From: Listeria farberi
GTDB taxonomy: Bacteria > Bacillota > Bacilli > Lactobacillales > Listeriaceae
Assembly: GCF_014229245.1 (NCBI RefSeq)
Contig: NZ_JAARZJ010000008.1
Coordinates: 89,512 to 153,511, forward strand
DNA: 64,000 bases
Reading direction: 5' to 3'
Below are positions 8,787-19,532 of this stretch, piece by piece; position 1 is the stretch's first letter; each line of letters begins with the position of its first letter. The position numbers were made by a program, and so were the translations under genes. The notes beneath the pieces were generated by a model. That model was not told where the DNA came from. It saw only the letters and a program-made list of their open reading frames with translations, and made no database searches.

Positions 8787-10802
8787 TTGAAAAAAACACT
8801 AGATAGACAAGCAGTAGACACGATTCGTTCGTTATCCATTGATATGATTGAGAAAGCAAACTCAGGACACCCAGGAATGCCGATGGGAGCAGCTCCAATG
8901 GCGTATATGCTATTTGCGAAACATTTAGTATTTAACCCAGCTAACCCAGAATGGTTTAACCGCGACCGATTTGTTTTATCAGCAGGACACGGGTCCGCAC
9001 TACTTTATAGCATGCTTCATTTATTTGGTTATGATGTAAAAATGGAGGACTTAAAACAGTTCCGTCAATTAGATAGTTTGACACCAGGACACCCTGAATT
9101 TGGATGGACTGCGGGAGTTGATGCAACGAGTGGCCCGCTTGGACAAGGGATTGGTATGGCTGCTGGTATGGCGCTTGCGGAATCTCATTTAGCGGCTGAA
9201 TATAACCAACCTAATTATCCAATTGTTGACCATTACACATATGCAATTTGCGGTGACGGAGACTTGATGGAAGGTGTGGCTTCAGAAACAGCCTCACTTG
9301 CAGGACATTTAGGGCTTGGAAAATTAATCGTATTATACGATTCCAATGATATTTGTTTAGATGGCGATTTAAGTGCAACGTTCAGTGAAAATGCAGCAGA
9401 CCGTTTCCGTGCATACGGCTGGCAAGTTTTACGCGTAGAAGACGGCAACAATTTAGCTGCTATTCAAGAAAAAATTGTTCAAGCTAAATTAGAAACATCG
9501 AAGCCAACACTAATCGAAGTGAAAACAGTCATCGGTTATGGCGCACCAACAAAAGCAGGCAGCTCCGCAAGTCACGGTGCTCCGCTTGGTGAAAAAGAAG
9601 CAAATGGTGCAAAAGAGCATTACGAATGGGCAGAAGAGCCTTTCACAGTACCAGCTGAAGTCCGTGATTACTTAAGAAATTACAAAGCGCGCGGAGAAAA
9701 ACTAGAGGGCGCTTGGAATACAATGCTCGCTAATTACAAAAAAGAATTCCCAGAACTTGCAAGCCAATTAGACCGCGTGTTAGCGGGAAAAGTAGCAGCT
9801 GATTGGAACGCCAATTTGCCAACTTTCGAAGCAGGTACAAATGTCGCAACGCGCTCTGCTTCTGGAAAAATGATTAACGCAATTGCAGCCGAATTACCAG
9901 AACTGTTCGGGGGATCCGCTGACTTAGGGTGCTCGAATAAAACATTTATTGATGCGAGCCCAGCATACAGCATTCAAGACCCAGCTGGTAAAAATATCTG
10001 GTTCGGTGTGCGCGAATTTGCGATGGGAGCAATGTTGAACGGAATGGCACTTCATAGCGGTTTGCGAGTATTTGGCTCCACTTTCTTCGTCTTCTCAGAC
10101 TATGTCCGTCCAGCAATGCGGATGGCTGCTTTAATGCAACTTCCAGTAACATATGTATTCACGCATGACAGTATCGCTGTAGGTGAAGACGGCCCGACAC
10201 ATGAACCAATCGAACAACTAGCCTCGCTCCGTGCCATGCCAGGCCTAACAGTTATCCGTCCAGCCGATGCCAAAGAAACTCGCGCGGCTTGGGAAATTGC
10301 TGCGACCAACACGCACGGTCCAATCGCACTTGTATTATCACGCCAAGACTTACCAGTACTTGAAAATGACCAAGAAGAAGTAGATGCAGGCGTCGAAAAA
10401 GGTGCATATATCGTAGCACCAGCAAATGGTTCCAAACCAGACGCTATCATTATCGCAACAGGATCCGAAGTGTCCCTTGCCATCGAAGCAAAAAATGAAC
10501 TTGCGAAAAAAGACTTAGACGTGTCAGTTGTCAGTTTATCGAGCTGGGAACGCTTTGAAAAAACAACCGATGCTTATAAAGAAAGCATTTTACCAAAAGA
10601 AGTCACAGCGAGATTTGCGATTGAAGCTGGGGCAACATTTGGTTGGAAAGAATTTATTGGATCAGAAGGCGATATGTTAGGAATCGATCACTTCGGCGCA
10701 TCTGCCCCTGCGAAAGATTTGTTTAACGCTTATGGATTTACGCCAGAAAATGTGGCGAATCGTGTCGAAGCTATGATTGCGAAAGCCGGTGTGCGCGTAT
10801 GA
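8787..10802 (+). CDS. tkt: Transketolase
   Basis: A thiamine-diphosphate enzyme of about 671 residues that moves two-carbon units between ketose and aldose phosphates, using the xylulose 5-phosphate made by the dehydrogenases upstream. The ThDP motif is GDGDLMEG ending in YDSN. The N-terminal [10 protein letters not shown] and the later [16 protein letters not shown] are transketolase signatures. The start is probably TTG 8787, nine bases after GGGAG; a TTG at 8769 and ATG at 8778 are in frame but overlap that ribosome site. The stop overlaps the start of the next gene (ATGA). It is an operon copy; a second chromosomal transketolase would be expected elsewhere. Confidence 0.92.
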   Translation: MKKTLDRQAVDTIRSLSIDMIEKANSGHPGMPMGAAPMAYMLFAKHLVFNPANPEWFNRDRFVLSAGHGSALLYSMLHLFGYDVKMEDLKQFRQLDSLTPGHPEFGWTAGVDATSGPLGQGIGMAAGMALAESHLAAEYNQPNYPIVDHYTYAICGDGDLMEGVASETASLAGHLGLGKLIVLYDSNDICLDGDLSATFSENAADRFRAYGWQVLRVEDGNNLAAIQEKIVQAKLETSKPTLIEVKTVIGYGAPTKAGSSASHGAPLGEKEANGAKEHYEWAEEPFTVPAEVRDYLRNYKARGEKLEGAWNTMLANYKKEFPELASQLDRVLAGKVAADWNANLPTFEAGTNVATRSASGKMINAIAAELPELFGGSADLGCSNKTFIDASPAYSIQDPAGKNIWFGVREFAMGAMLNGMALHSGLRVFGSTFFVFSDYVRPAMRMAALMQLPVTYVFTHDSIAVGEDGPTHEPIEQLASLRAMPGLTVIRPADAKETRAAWEIAATNTHGPIALVLSRQDLPVLENDQEEVDAGVEKGAYIVAPANGSKPDAIIIATGSEVSLAIEAKNELAKKDLDVSVVSLSSWERFEKTTDAYKESILPKEVTARFAIEAGATFGWKEFIGSEGDMLGIDHFGASAPAKDLFNAYGFTPENVANRVEAMIAKAGVRV

Positions 10803-11443
10803 CATTCGTAGCCCCGTCTCTACTTGCAGCTGATTATATGAATATGGCAAATTCTATTAAAGAAGCAGAACAGGCTGGCGCTGACTACCTTCATATCGAT
10901 GTCATGGATGGACATTTTGTGCCGAATCTAACGTTTGGAATTGATATGGTCGAGCAAATTAATAAAACGGCGACTATTCCACTGGATGTCCACTTAATGC
11001 TCTCAAACCCAGAAAACTATATTGAAAAATTTGCAGCAGCTGGAGCACACATTATTTCCGTACACATCGAAGCAGCACCGCACATCCACCGCGTCATTCA
11101 ACAAATTAAAGCAGCGGGCTGTAAAGCGGGAGTCGTGCTTAATCCGGGAACTCCGGCGAGTGTGCTGGATGCTATTTTGGGCGACGTAGATTTAGTTTTA
11201 CAAATGACTGTAAATCCAGGTTTTGGTGGACAATCATTCATTAATTCAACGATTGAAAACATGCGCTATCTTGATAATTGGCGCCGAGAAAATAACGGCA
11301 GCTATGTTATCGAAGTCGATGGTGGTGTAAATGCCGAAACTGCAGAAAAATGTAAACAAGCGGGTGTAGATATCCTCGTTGCTGGATCATACTTCTTCGG
11401 GGCAACAGATAAAGCAACCTGTATTCAAGACTTAAAAAAATAA
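10799..11443 (+). CDS. rpe: Ribulose-phosphate 3-epimerase
   Basis: A 214-residue TIM-barrel enzyme converting ribulose 5-phosphate to xylulose 5-phosphate. All signature parts are canonical: [32 protein letters not shown] and EVDGG, which carry the metal-binding His/Asp and acid-base Asp residues. It overlaps the transketolase stop by four bases and is the last gene of the operon. Together with RpiB and transketolase it completes the non-oxidative pentose phosphate steps needed to use pentitols. Confidence 0.92.
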   Translation: MTFVAPSLLAADYMNMANSIKEAEQAGADYLHIDVMDGHFVPNLTFGIDMVEQINKTATIPLDVHLMLSNPENYIEKFAAAGAHIISVHIEAAPHIHRVIQQIKAAGCKAGVVLNPGTPASVLDAILGDVDLVLQMTVNPGFGGQSFINSTIENMRYLDNWRRENNGSYVIEVDGGVNAETAEKCKQAGVDILVAGSYFFGATDKATCIQDLKK

Positions 11444-11453
11444 AATACGAAAA

Positions 11454-11487
11454 AAACTAGGTTGCCCAAAAAGCGCCTAGTTTTTTT
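11454..11487 (+). terminator. Terminator of the pentitol operon
   Basis: AAACTAGG and CCTAGTTT pair around an internal GC/GC helix and are followed by a run of seven T. It directly follows rpe. Confidence 0.85.
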
Positions 11488-11513
11488 ATATTATATAGTA
11501 GATATTTTTTTAA

Positions 11514-11542
11514 TTGATACATCCTGCGCTCTAGCTTATACT
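11514..11542 (+). promoter_or_regulatory. Sigma-A type promoter for the GNAT-dGTPase pair
   Basis: TTGATA and TATACT are separated by exactly 17 bases and lie 34 bases before the acetyltransferase start. Both boxes are one or two bases from consensus. Confidence 0.75.
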
Positions 11543-11575
11543 TAAATTAATACGACAACAAAAAGGAAGAGATAG

Positions 11576-12055
11576 ATGACACGACTAACATTTCGAAACG
11601 GAACAGAACAAGACACGAAGTTAATTCTTCGTTTTATTACCGAACTTGCAATTCATGAAGGCATTGAAAAAGACGTAGTAGCAACCGAATCTGGCCTACA
11701 CAAAGCCCTTTTTCAAGAAAAATCTGCCGAAGTAATTATCGCTGAATACGAAGGGGAGCCAGTTGGTTTCGCACTCTTTTTCCATAATTTTTCTACTTTA
11801 CTTGGCAAAAAAGGCTTATACTTAGAAGACCTTTACATCATTCCAGAAATGCGCGGAAAGGGCTTTGGAACAAAATTTTTCAGCTATTTATCCAAACTTG
11901 CTTTAGCACGAGACTGCGGCAGATTTGAATGGTGGTGCTTAAATGAAAACAAATCAGGTATGGATTTTTACGAAAAAATTGGTGCAGAAAAAATGTCAGA
12001 ATGGACCGTACATAGGCTCTCTAAAGCCGAAATGGAAAAACTAAGCAATCTATGA
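11576..12055 (+). CDS. GNAT N-acetyltransferase, diamine/spermidine acetyltransferase-like
   Basis: A 159-residue cytoplasmic acetyl-CoA transferase. The acetyl-CoA binding motif A is visible as LEDLYIIPEMRGKGFGTK, and the FYEKIGAE segment near the C terminus is typical of GNAT proteins. The ELAIHEG and LYLEDLYI stretches resemble the spermidine/spermine (thialysine) acetyltransferase branch, which is how I recall lmo2658 being annotated. Substrate remains inferred. A ribosome site AGGAAGAG precedes the ATG. The dGTPase gene begins 15 bases after the stop, so they probably share a transcript. Confidence 0.82.
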   Translation: MTRLTFRNGTEQDTKLILRFITELAIHEGIEKDVVATESGLHKALFQEKSAEVIIAEYEGEPVGFALFFHNFSTLLGKKGLYLEDLYIIPEMRGKGFGTKFFSYLSKLALARDCGRFEWWCLNENKSGMDFYEKIGAEKMSEWTVHRLSKAEMEKLSNL

Positions 12056-12070
12056 AAGGATGGAATTCAA

Positions 12071-13468
12071 ATGAATTGGGACAAACTATTAAATGACAAA
12101 CGCCGCCGCGAATCCGGTGTCACTCGTTCGAAAAACACCGACGTACGTAGCGCTTTTGAAAATGACTTTCAACGTATCGTCATGAGTGCATCGTTTCGCC
12201 GTTTACAAGATAAAACCCAAGTATTCCCACTAGAAAAAAGCGATTTTGTTCGTACACGACTAACCCATTCAATGGAAGTAAGCACCATCGCAAAATCAAT
12301 GGGGAACATGGTTACACACACGATTCAAGAAGAAAAATTAGACCAAAATTTTACAAAAAATCATGCGGACAAAATCCCGGAAATCCTTGCTTGTGCAGGA
12401 CTTTTACACGATATGGGGAATCCGCCGTTCGGTCACTTTGGTGAAGAAAGTATCCGTGAGTGGTTCCGCGACAATCTAGCAACCATCACTTACAAAAATA
12501 AAAGTCTAGCAGAAATCCTAACACCGCAAATGAAAGAAGACTTTTACTACTTTGAAGGTAATGCGCAAGTGCTCCGTGTAGTTTCCAAACTGCATTATCT
12601 TTTCGACCAATACGGCTTAAACCTAACATTCGCCACTTTAAACGCAGTCATCAAATATCCAGTTTCTTCTTTAAAAGTAAATAAAAAGCAAATCAAAAGC
12701 AAAAAACTAGGCTATTTTTACGCCGATGAATCTCTTTTTAATGAAATAACAACTGCAACAGAAGCGCTTGACAATCGCCATCCGCTTACTTATTTACTAG
12801 AAGTAGCAGACGACATCGCGTACCTAAATGCCGACCTAGAAGACGGCGTGAAAAAAGGCATTGTCAACATCACGCAAATCTTAAAAGGTTTTGAAGAAGT
12901 GGAAGAGCACAATAAAGTCACTGCCGCGTGCTACAACGAACTTAAGAAAAAAAGCGAGCGCTACGAAGGACAAGAAGAAAGTTTCATCGTACAACAATGG
13001 CTAGCATCGAACGTCCGCGGTCAACTAATCAATCGCTCACTTGAAGTGTTTTACGCAAACTACGATGCCATTATGGCAGGCACATTAAACGACTCGCTCA
13101 TCGATGCTTCAAGCGCCGAACAACTCGTACAAATTTTACAAAGTCTATCATTCACGTATATTTACCAAGATAAAGGCATTGTTGAATCGGAAATCGCCGG
13201 CAACGAAATCATTTCCAAATTACTCGAAACGTTCATTCCAGCCGTTATCTACTATGATAGCGAAACACCAGAACGCCAAACAGCCAAAGATAAACGCCTA
13301 CTAACCTTGATTTCCGACAACTACCTAGGCTGTTACCGCAAAAACGCAGAAGGCGAAAGCGAAACAATGAAACTTTACTTGCGATTACTCCTCGTAACCG
13401 ACTTCATTTGCGGTATGACCGACAGCTACGCGAAAGATTTATATCAACGGTTGAATGGACTAAGCTAA
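12071..13468 (+). CDS. dGTP triphosphohydrolase-like HD-domain protein (copy 1)
   Basis: An HD-superfamily enzyme of 465 residues that would hydrolyse dGTP (or other dNTPs) to the deoxynucleoside and triphosphate. The metal-binding residues are in place: His66 in RLTHSMEVS, His113-Asp114 in LLHDMGNPPFGHFGE, and Asp in VADDIAYL at about 250. The N-terminal SASFRRLQDKTQVFPLE block is the family hallmark. Base composition is like the neighbouring genes, with many codons ending in C or G. It follows the acetyltransferase gene and faces a paralogue of the same length, with a shared terminator between them. Confidence 0.87.
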   Translation: MNWDKLLNDKRRRESGVTRSKNTDVRSAFENDFQRIVMSASFRRLQDKTQVFPLEKSDFVRTRLTHSMEVSTIAKSMGNMVTHTIQEEKLDQNFTKNHADKIPEILACAGLLHDMGNPPFGHFGEESIREWFRDNLATITYKNKSLAEILTPQMKEDFYYFEGNAQVLRVVSKLHYLFDQYGLNLTFATLNAVIKYPVSSLKVNKKQIKSKKLGYFYADESLFNEITTATEALDNRHPLTYLLEVADDIAYLNADLEDGVKKGIVNITQILKGFEEVEEHNKVTAACYNELKKKSERYEGQEESFIVQQWLASNVRGQLINRSLEVFYANYDAIMAGTLNDSLIDASSAEQLVQILQSLSFTYIYQDKGIVESEIAGNEIISKLLETFIPAVIYYDSETPERQTAKDKRLLTLISDNYLGCYRKNAEGESETMKLYLRLLLVTDFICGMTDSYAKDLYQRLNGLS

Positions 13469-13470
13469 TA

Positions 13471-13507
13471 AAAAGTGTCCACAGAATTATTCTGTGGACA
13501 CTTTTTT
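13471..13507. terminator. Bidirectional terminator between the two dGTPase genes
   Basis: AAAAGTGTCCACAGA and TCTGTGGACACTTTT form a near-perfect stem with a tiny loop, flanked by A on the left and T on the right. It works on both strands, and its T-run touches the stop codon of the minus-strand gene. Confidence 0.9.
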
Positions 13508-14897
13508 AATAGATACCATTAAGTTCCTGATACAAATCTTTTGCATAAGTATCAGTCATTCCACATATGAAATCAGTAACTAATAATAAACGTAAATAAA
13601 GCTTTTCTATCTGATTTTTATCTTTTGCATTTTTATGATAAGAAGAAAGGTGGTTATCAGATATCAATTTTATTAATCGTTTAGATTCATCTTTATTAGG
13701 GTCTTCAATGTCGGAATCATAATAGATTGCTGCAGGAACAAAAAGATCTAGTAGTCCATAAATTATTTTTTTACCTGCAAGTTCTGAGGCAATAATTTTT
13801 TTATCTGTAAAAATTTGAGTGAAGCAAGCCTTTTCTAAACCTTTAGCTAAGCCTTTAGCTTTACTTGTTTCTAATAGGGCTTTGTCAAAAGTACCAGCCA
13901 TTATTGTAGAGTAGTTATCGAAAAAATTCTTCACAACAGACTTTATTAATATTCCTCTGACTTTTGTTGCAGACCACGCTTGGAATATAGAAATATCTTT
14001 TGTACATTTTTCTTTGATTTGTACCAATTCATCGAAACAGTCTTTAAGGATATAATCTGATGGAGTTAGCTCTGAATTTAATATTTCTATAACAGTATCT
14101 ATGGACACAATTCCTTTTTTTACTGCATCTTCTAAGTCAGCTATTAAATAACTAATATCATCGGCGGCTTCTAACAAGAAGGTGACAGGATGTCTGTTAT
14201 CAAAAGTACCAGTTTGTTCAGTGATTTTTTTAAAAATGTCTTTTTCAGCGTAAAAGTAACCCATTTTTTTACTTTTAATATGTGATTTATCTATTTGTAA
14301 AGAATTAACAGGATATTTAATAAATGAATTTAGAGTAGCTGAGGTTAAATTCATGCCATAACTGTTTTCAAAAAGCTGATGAAGCTTCGTTACTACACGT
14401 AAAACCTGTGCATTTCCTTCGAAATTTAAAAAATCTCCACACATTTGTTCTTCTAAAATAGTATTTATTGAAATTTTGCCTAATTTAAGTAAAGGGAGTT
14501 CTTTAGCGAACCATTGTCTTATAGCTGTTTCACCAAAATGACCAAAGGGTGGGTTACCTATGTCATGGAGTAATCCAGCCGAAGCTAAAAGGTCAGATAG
14601 CTCTCGAATATTTTCTACTGTAAATAGTGGGTCAATTTTGTCTCTCACAATTTGTGTTCCCACCATTGTTCCCATGGACTTGGCTATAGTTGACACTTCT
14701 AAGGAATGTGTCAATCTAGTTCGAATGAAATCATTTTTTTCTAAAGGAAATACTTGGGTTTTGTCTTGAAGTCTTCGGAATGAAGCACTTAGAATAATTC
14801 TTTGATAATCATTTTCAAAAACGTTTCTTAAATCATAAGTGTTGGTCGTTCTTTCACGATCTGGTGTTCTTCCGTTTAACAAAGTTGTCCATTCCAT
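13506..14897 (-). CDS. dGTP triphosphohydrolase-like HD-domain protein (copy 2)
   Basis: A full-length paralogue of the facing gene (463 residues; more than half of the aligned residues look identical by eye). The HD residues are intact: His64 in RLTHSLEVS, His111-Asp112 in LLHDIGNPPFGHFGE, and Asp in AADDISYL. The start is ATG with AAAGGATG upstream. The codons are much richer in A and T than those of copy 1 or the ribosomal genes, and the gene is alone on its strand between copy 1 and rpsL, which suggests later acquisition. EGD-e, as I recall, has only one such gene here. dGTPases serve in nucleotide balance and, in some bacteria, in phage defence by dNTP depletion. Confidence 0.87.
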   Translation of the reverse strand: MEWTTLLNGRTPDRERTTNTYDLRNVFENDYQRIILSASFRRLQDKTQVFPLEKNDFIRTRLTHSLEVSTIAKSMGTMVGTQIVRDKIDPLFTVENIRELSDLLASAGLLHDIGNPPFGHFGETAIRQWFAKELPLLKLGKISINTILEEQMCGDFLNFEGNAQVLRVVTKLHQLFENSYGMNLTSATLNSFIKYPVNSLQIDKSHIKSKKMGYFYAEKDIFKKITEQTGTFDNRHPVTFLLEAADDISYLIADLEDAVKKGIVSIDTVIEILNSELTPSDYILKDCFDELVQIKEKCTKDISIFQAWSATKVRGILIKSVVKNFFDNYSTIMAGTFDKALLETSKAKGLAKGLEKACFTQIFTDKKIIASELAGKKIIYGLLDLFVPAAIYYDSDIEDPNKDESKRLIKLISDNHLSSYHKNAKDKNQIEKLYLRLLLVTDFICGMTDTYAKDLYQELNGIY

Positions 14898-14980
14898 CTC
14901 TAATCATCCTTTTTTAATTTTATATTAATACAATCATTGTGAATAATCAAACAATATCTGCGATAGATTATATAGAAAAT

Positions 14981-15006
14981 CACCTTGACATCCGAGCGTC
15001 AAGGTG
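14981..15006. repeat. Perfect 9-bp inverted repeat over the rpsL promoter
   Basis: CACCTTGAC (14981-14989) and GTCAAGGTG (14998-15006) are exact inverse complements with an eight-base centre. The palindrome covers the -35 box and most of the spacer, which is a typical place for a repressor operator. No regulator is known to me for it. Confidence 0.75.
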
Positions 15007-15013
15007 TTACTAT
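14985..15013 (+). promoter_or_regulatory. Strong sigma-A promoter of the str operon
   Basis: A perfect TTGACA (14985-14990) and TACTAT (15008-15013) are separated by 17 bases. The leader to rpsL is about 130 bases long. Confidence 0.9.
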
Positions 15014-15153
15014 ATTCAAGGTGCCTCTACTATAAACAGAGGTCTGAAAATAAAACAGCGTTGTAGGTCAAACTTACAGCCATTTTATTTTACCGAAAAA
15101 ATGAACCACCTGGATGTGTGGAACTACTAAACAAGGAAGGAGGAATTTATCCC

Positions 15154-15567
15154 ATGCCTACAATTAACCAATTAGTACGCAAACCTCGTCAATCTAAAAT
15201 TAAAAAATCTACATCACCTGCTTTGAACAAGGGCCTAAACAGTTTTAAAAGAGAACTAACAGACGTTAACTCTCCGCAAAAACGTGGCGTATGTACTCGT
15301 GTTGGTACCATGACTCCTAAAAAACCTAACTCGGCGCTTCGTAAATATGCCCGTGTACGTTTGAGTAATGGTATTGAAGTAACAGCTTATATTCCTGGTA
15401 TTGGTCACAACTTACAAGAACATAGTGTTGTTCTTATTCGTGGTGGACGTGTAAAAGATTTACCAGGGGTACGTTATCATATCGTTCGTGGAGCGCTTGA
15501 TACAGCTGGTGTTGAAAATAGAGGACAAAGCCGTTCTAAATACGGTACGAAAAAACCTAAAAAATAA
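15154..15567 (+). CDS. rpsL: 30S ribosomal protein S12
   Basis: This 137-residue protein of the decoding centre begins [12 protein letters not shown]. The start is ATG 15154 behind AAGGAGG; the in-frame ATG at 15118 is too early for the family. The conserved loop [11 protein letters not shown] keeps the wild-type lysines whose change gives streptomycin resistance. First gene of rpsL-rpsG-fusA-tuf. Confidence 0.97.
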
Positions 15568-15597
15568 TACTTATAAAATATGAAAGGAGGATATCCG

Positions 15598-16068
15598 ATG
15601 CCTCGTAAAGGTCCTGTTGCTAAACGTGACGTGTTACCAGATCCGATTTATAATTCGAAACTAGTAACTCGTTTAATTAATAAAATGATGGTTGACGGAA
15701 AACGTGGAAAGTCTCAAGCTATCCTATATTCCGCATTCGATATCATTGCACAAGAAACTGGTAAAGATCCGATGGAAGTATTTGAACAAGCTATGAAGAA
15801 CATTATGCCTCTTCTTGAAGTTAAAGCTCGCCGTGTAGGTGGTGCTAACTATCAAGTACCTATCGAAGTACGTGCTGACCGTCGTTCTACTCTTGGTCTT
15901 CGTTGGTTAGTAAATTATGCTCGCCTTCGTGGAGAGAAAACAATGGAAGTACGTGTTGCTCGCGAAATCATGGATGCTGCCAATAACACTGGTGCTTCTG
16001 TTAAGAAACGCGAAGATACACATAAAATGGCTGATGCTAACAGAGCGTTCGCTCACTATCGTTGGTAA
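15598..16068 (+). CDS. rpsG: 30S ribosomal protein S7
   Basis: Protein S7, 156 residues, starts [16 protein letters not shown]; it nucleates assembly of the 30S head by binding 16S rRNA. ATG 15598 has AAAGGAGG upstream, while the in-frame ATG 18 bases earlier would include the ribosome site. Length matches bacterial S7. It lies 30 bases after rpsL in the str operon. Confidence 0.97.
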   Translation: MPRKGPVAKRDVLPDPIYNSKLVTRLINKMMVDGKRGKSQAILYSAFDIIAQETGKDPMEVFEQAMKNIMPLLEVKARRVGGANYQVPIEVRADRRSTLGLRWLVNYARLRGEKTMEVRVAREIMDAANNTGASVKKREDTHKMADANRAFAHYRW

Positions 16069-16133
16069 AAAAATCACTAACAAATTCCAGGCGTATTGCC
16101 TGAAAAATTGTTTTATGGAAGGAGAAATACAAC

Positions 16134-18221
16134 ATGGCTAGAGAGTTCTCCTTAGAAAAGACTCGTAATATTGGTATCATGGCCCACATTGATGCGGGTA
16201 AAACTACCACTACTGAACGTATCCTTTTCTATACAGGGCGTATTCACAAAATTGGTGAAACCCATGAAGGTGCTTCTCAAATGGACTGGATGGAGCAAGA
16301 GCAAGAACGTGGTATTACTATCACTTCTGCTGCGACAACAGCTCAATGGAAAGGCTACCGAGTAAACATTATCGATACACCAGGACACGTAGACTTCACA
16401 GTTGAAGTTGAACGTTCGCTTCGTGTACTTGATGGTGCTGTTGCGGTTCTAGATGCACAATCTGGTGTAGAACCACAAACAGAAACAGTTTGGCGTCAAG
16501 CTACTACTTACGGGGTTCCTCGTGTAGTATTCGTCAACAAAATGGACAAAATCGGCGCAGACTTCCTATATTCTGTAGGTACTTTGCATGAACGTTTGGC
16601 TGCCAACGCGCACCCAATTCAACTCCCAATCGGGGCCGAAGATACATTTGAAGGTATCATTGACTTAATCGAAATGAACGCATTGTATTATGAAGATGAT
16701 TTAGGAAATGACCCTCATATTAAAGAAATTCCAGCTGATCTGAAAGACTTAGCAGATGAATACCGCGGTAAATTAGTGGAAGCAGTTGCTGAACTTGACG
16801 AAGAGCTAATGATGAAATACCTAGAAGGCGAAGAAATTACAAAAGAAGAACTTAAAGCTGGTATCCGTAAAGGAACACTTAACGTTGAGTTCTATCCTGT
16901 AGTTTGTGGTACAGCATTCAAAAACAAAGGTGTTCAACCAATGTTAGATGCAGTACTTGATTACCTTCCAGCACCAACAGATGTTCCAGCTATTAACGGC
17001 GTATTGCCTGATGGAGAAGAAGCTGCTCGTCACGCTGATGATTCAGAACCATTCTCTTCCCTAGCATTCAAAGTTATGACTGACCCTTATGTTGGACGCT
17101 TAACTTTCTTCCGTGTTTATTCCGGTACTTTGAATTCCGGTTCATATGTACAAAACTCGACTAAAGGTAAACGTGAACGTGTTGGACGTATCCTTCAAAT
17201 GCACGCTAATCACCGTGAAGAGATTTCGATCGTATACGCTGGCGACATCGCTGCTGCCGTAGGACTTAAAGATACAACTACTGGGGACACTTTATGTGAT
17301 GAAAAAGAACAAATTATCTTAGAATCCATGGAATTCCCAGAACCAGTTATCCAAGTCGCTATCGAACCTAAATCGAAAGCTGACCAAGATAAAATGGGGC
17401 AAGCTCTTGCGAAACTAGCGGAAGAAGATCCAACTTTCCGTGCTGAAACTGACCAAGAAACTGGCCAAACTCTTATCTCCGGTATGGGTGAACTTCACCT
17501 TGACATCCTTGTTGACCGTATGAGACGTGAATTCCGCGTTGAAGCTAACGTTGGTGATCCACAAGTTTCTTATCGTGAAACATTCCGTAAATCTGCTCAA
17601 GTTGAAGGTAAATTCGTACGTCAATCTGGTGGACGTGGACAATATGGTCACGTTTGGATTGAATTCGGACCAAACGAAGAAGGTAAAGGATTTGAATTTG
17701 AAAATGCAATCGTTGGTGGGGTTGTTCCACGTGAATACATCCCAGCTGTACAAGCAGGTCTTGAAGGCGCACTAGATAACGGTGTACTTGCAGGCTACCC
17801 ACTGATTGACATCAAAGCAAAACTTTACGACGGATCTTACCATGACGTCGATTCCAATGAAATGGCCTTCAAAGTGGCTGCTTCAATGGCATTACGTAAT
17901 GCTGCTAAGAAATGTGACCCTGTAATCCTTGAGCCTATGATGGCTGTAGAGGTTGTTATCCCAGAAGAATACCTTGGTGATATCATGGGTAACATTACTT
18001 CCCGTCGTGGTCGTGTAGATGGTATGGAAGCTCGCGGTAACGCTCAAGTTGTTCGCGCATTCGTACCACTTGCAAACATGTTTGGTTATGCAACTCACCT
18101 TCGTTCAGGTACGCAAGGTCGTGGTGTATACACTATGCAATTTGACCACTATGAAGAAGTTCCTAAATCTATTGCTGAAGAAATCATTAAAGCTAATGGT
18201 GGAAACAACAAAGAAGATTAA
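16134..18221 (+). CDS. fusA: Elongation factor G
   Basis: A 695-residue translocation GTPase. GTP-binding motifs are clear: [12 protein letters not shown] (P-loop), DTPGHVDF and NKMDK. Domain II to V follow, with the [10 protein letters not shown] and GRGQYGHVW segments typical of EF-G. It is the single long third gene of the str operon. No fusidic acid assessment was made beyond intact length. Confidence 0.97.
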
Positions 18222-18264
18222 TTGATTTTTTTCGCAACATCAAGTATAACTTTAGTTAGAAGTA

Positions 18265-18292
18265 TTACTTAGTTTAAATTTAAGCTAAGTAA
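18265..18292. repeat. 28-bp near-perfect palindrome between fusA and tuf
   Basis: TTACTTAGTTTAAA is followed directly by TTTAAGCTAAGTAA, which pair over all 14 positions with one G-U. It is loop-less, AT-rich and not followed by T, so it is no standard terminator. It sits 38 bases before the tuf start and may be an operator or RNA processing site. Confidence 0.65.
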
Positions 18293-18329
18293 AAAATAAT
18301 TATTGAATTATCGAGGAGGATATTTTAAA

Positions 18330-19517
18330 ATGGCAAAAGAAAAATTTGACCGCTCTAAACCCCATGTTAACATTGGTACTATTGGACACGTTGACCATGG
18401 TAAAACTACTTTAACAGCTGCAATTACAACTGTACTTGCTAAAAAAGGCTTTGCTGATGCACAAGCTTATGATCAAATTGATGGTGCTCCAGAAGAAAGA
18501 GAACGTGGAATCACAATCTCTACTGCTCACGTTGAGTACCAAACTGACAACCGTCACTATGCACACGTTGACTGCCCAGGACATGCCGATTACGTTAAAA
18601 ACATGATCACTGGTGCTGCACAAATGGACGGAGCTATCTTAGTAGTATCTGCTGCTGATGGCCCAATGCCACAAACTCGTGAACATATCTTACTTTCACG
18701 TCAAGTTGGTGTTCCATACATCGTTGTATTCATGAACAAATGTGACATGGTTGACGATGAAGAATTACTAGAATTAGTTGAAATGGAAATTCGTGATCTA
18801 TTAACTGAATATGAATTCCCTGGCGATGACATTCCTGTAATCAAAGGTTCAGCTCTTAAAGCACTTCAAGGTGAAGCTGACTGGGAAGCTAAAATTGACG
18901 AGTTAATGGAAGCTGTAGATTCTTACATTCCAACTCCAGAACGTGATACTGACAAACCATTCATGATGCCAGTTGAGGATGTATTCTCAATCACTGGTCG
19001 TGGAACAGTTGCAACTGGACGTGTTGAACGTGGACAAGTTAAAGTTGGTGACGAAGTAGAAGTTATCGGTATTGAAGAAGAAAGCAAAAAAGTAGTAGTA
19101 ACTGGAGTAGAAATGTTCCGTAAATTACTAGACTACGCTGAAGCTGGCGACAACATTGGCGCACTTCTACGTGGTGTTGCTCGTGAAGATATCCAACGTG
19201 GTCAAGTATTAGCTAAACCAGGTTCGATTACTCCACACACTAACTTCAAAGCTGAAACTTATGTTTTAACTAAAGAAGAAGGTGGACGTCACACTCCATT
19301 CTTCAACAACTACCGCCCACAATTCTATTTCCGTACTACTGACGTAACTGGTATTGTTACACTTCCAGAAGGTACTGAAATGGTAATGCCTGGTGATAAC
19401 ATTGAGCTTGCAGTTGAACTAATTGCACCAATCGCTATCGAAGACGGTACTAAATTCTCTATCCGTGAAGGCGGACGTACAGTAGGCGCTGGCGTTGTTT
19501 CTAACATCAGCAAATAA
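18330..19517 (+). CDS. tuf: Elongation factor Tu
   Basis: EF-Tu, 395 residues, carries aminoacyl-tRNA to the ribosome. Motifs: [27 protein letters not shown]. Start is ATG 18330 ([14 protein letters not shown]) after AGGAGGA; an in-frame start 27 bases earlier would be a false extension. It is followed at once by a strong terminator, so it closes the str operon. A gap of 108 bases after fusA may allow separate expression. Confidence 0.98.
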   Translation: MAKEKFDRSKPHVNIGTIGHVDHGKTTLTAAITTVLAKKGFADAQAYDQIDGAPEERERGITISTAHVEYQTDNRHYAHVDCPGHADYVKNMITGAAQMDGAILVVSAADGPMPQTREHILLSRQVGVPYIVVFMNKCDMVDDEELLELVEMEIRDLLTEYEFPGDDIPVIKGSALKALQGEADWEAKIDELMEAVDSYIPTPERDTDKPFMMPVEDVFSITGRGTVATGRVERGQVKVGDEVEVIGIEEESKKVVVTGVEMFRKLLDYAEAGDNIGALLRGVAREDIQRGQVLAKPGSITPHTNFKAETYVLTKEEGGRHTPFFNNYRPQFYFRTTDVTGIVTLPEGTEMVMPGDNIELAVELIAPIAIEDGTKFSIREGGRTVGAGVVSNISK

Positions 19518-19532
19518 TATCTGATACGATTC

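Noticed and set aside
14939..15130. 63-codon ORF before rpsL
   Set aside because: It begins upstream of the rpsL promoter and covers it; no ribosome site.
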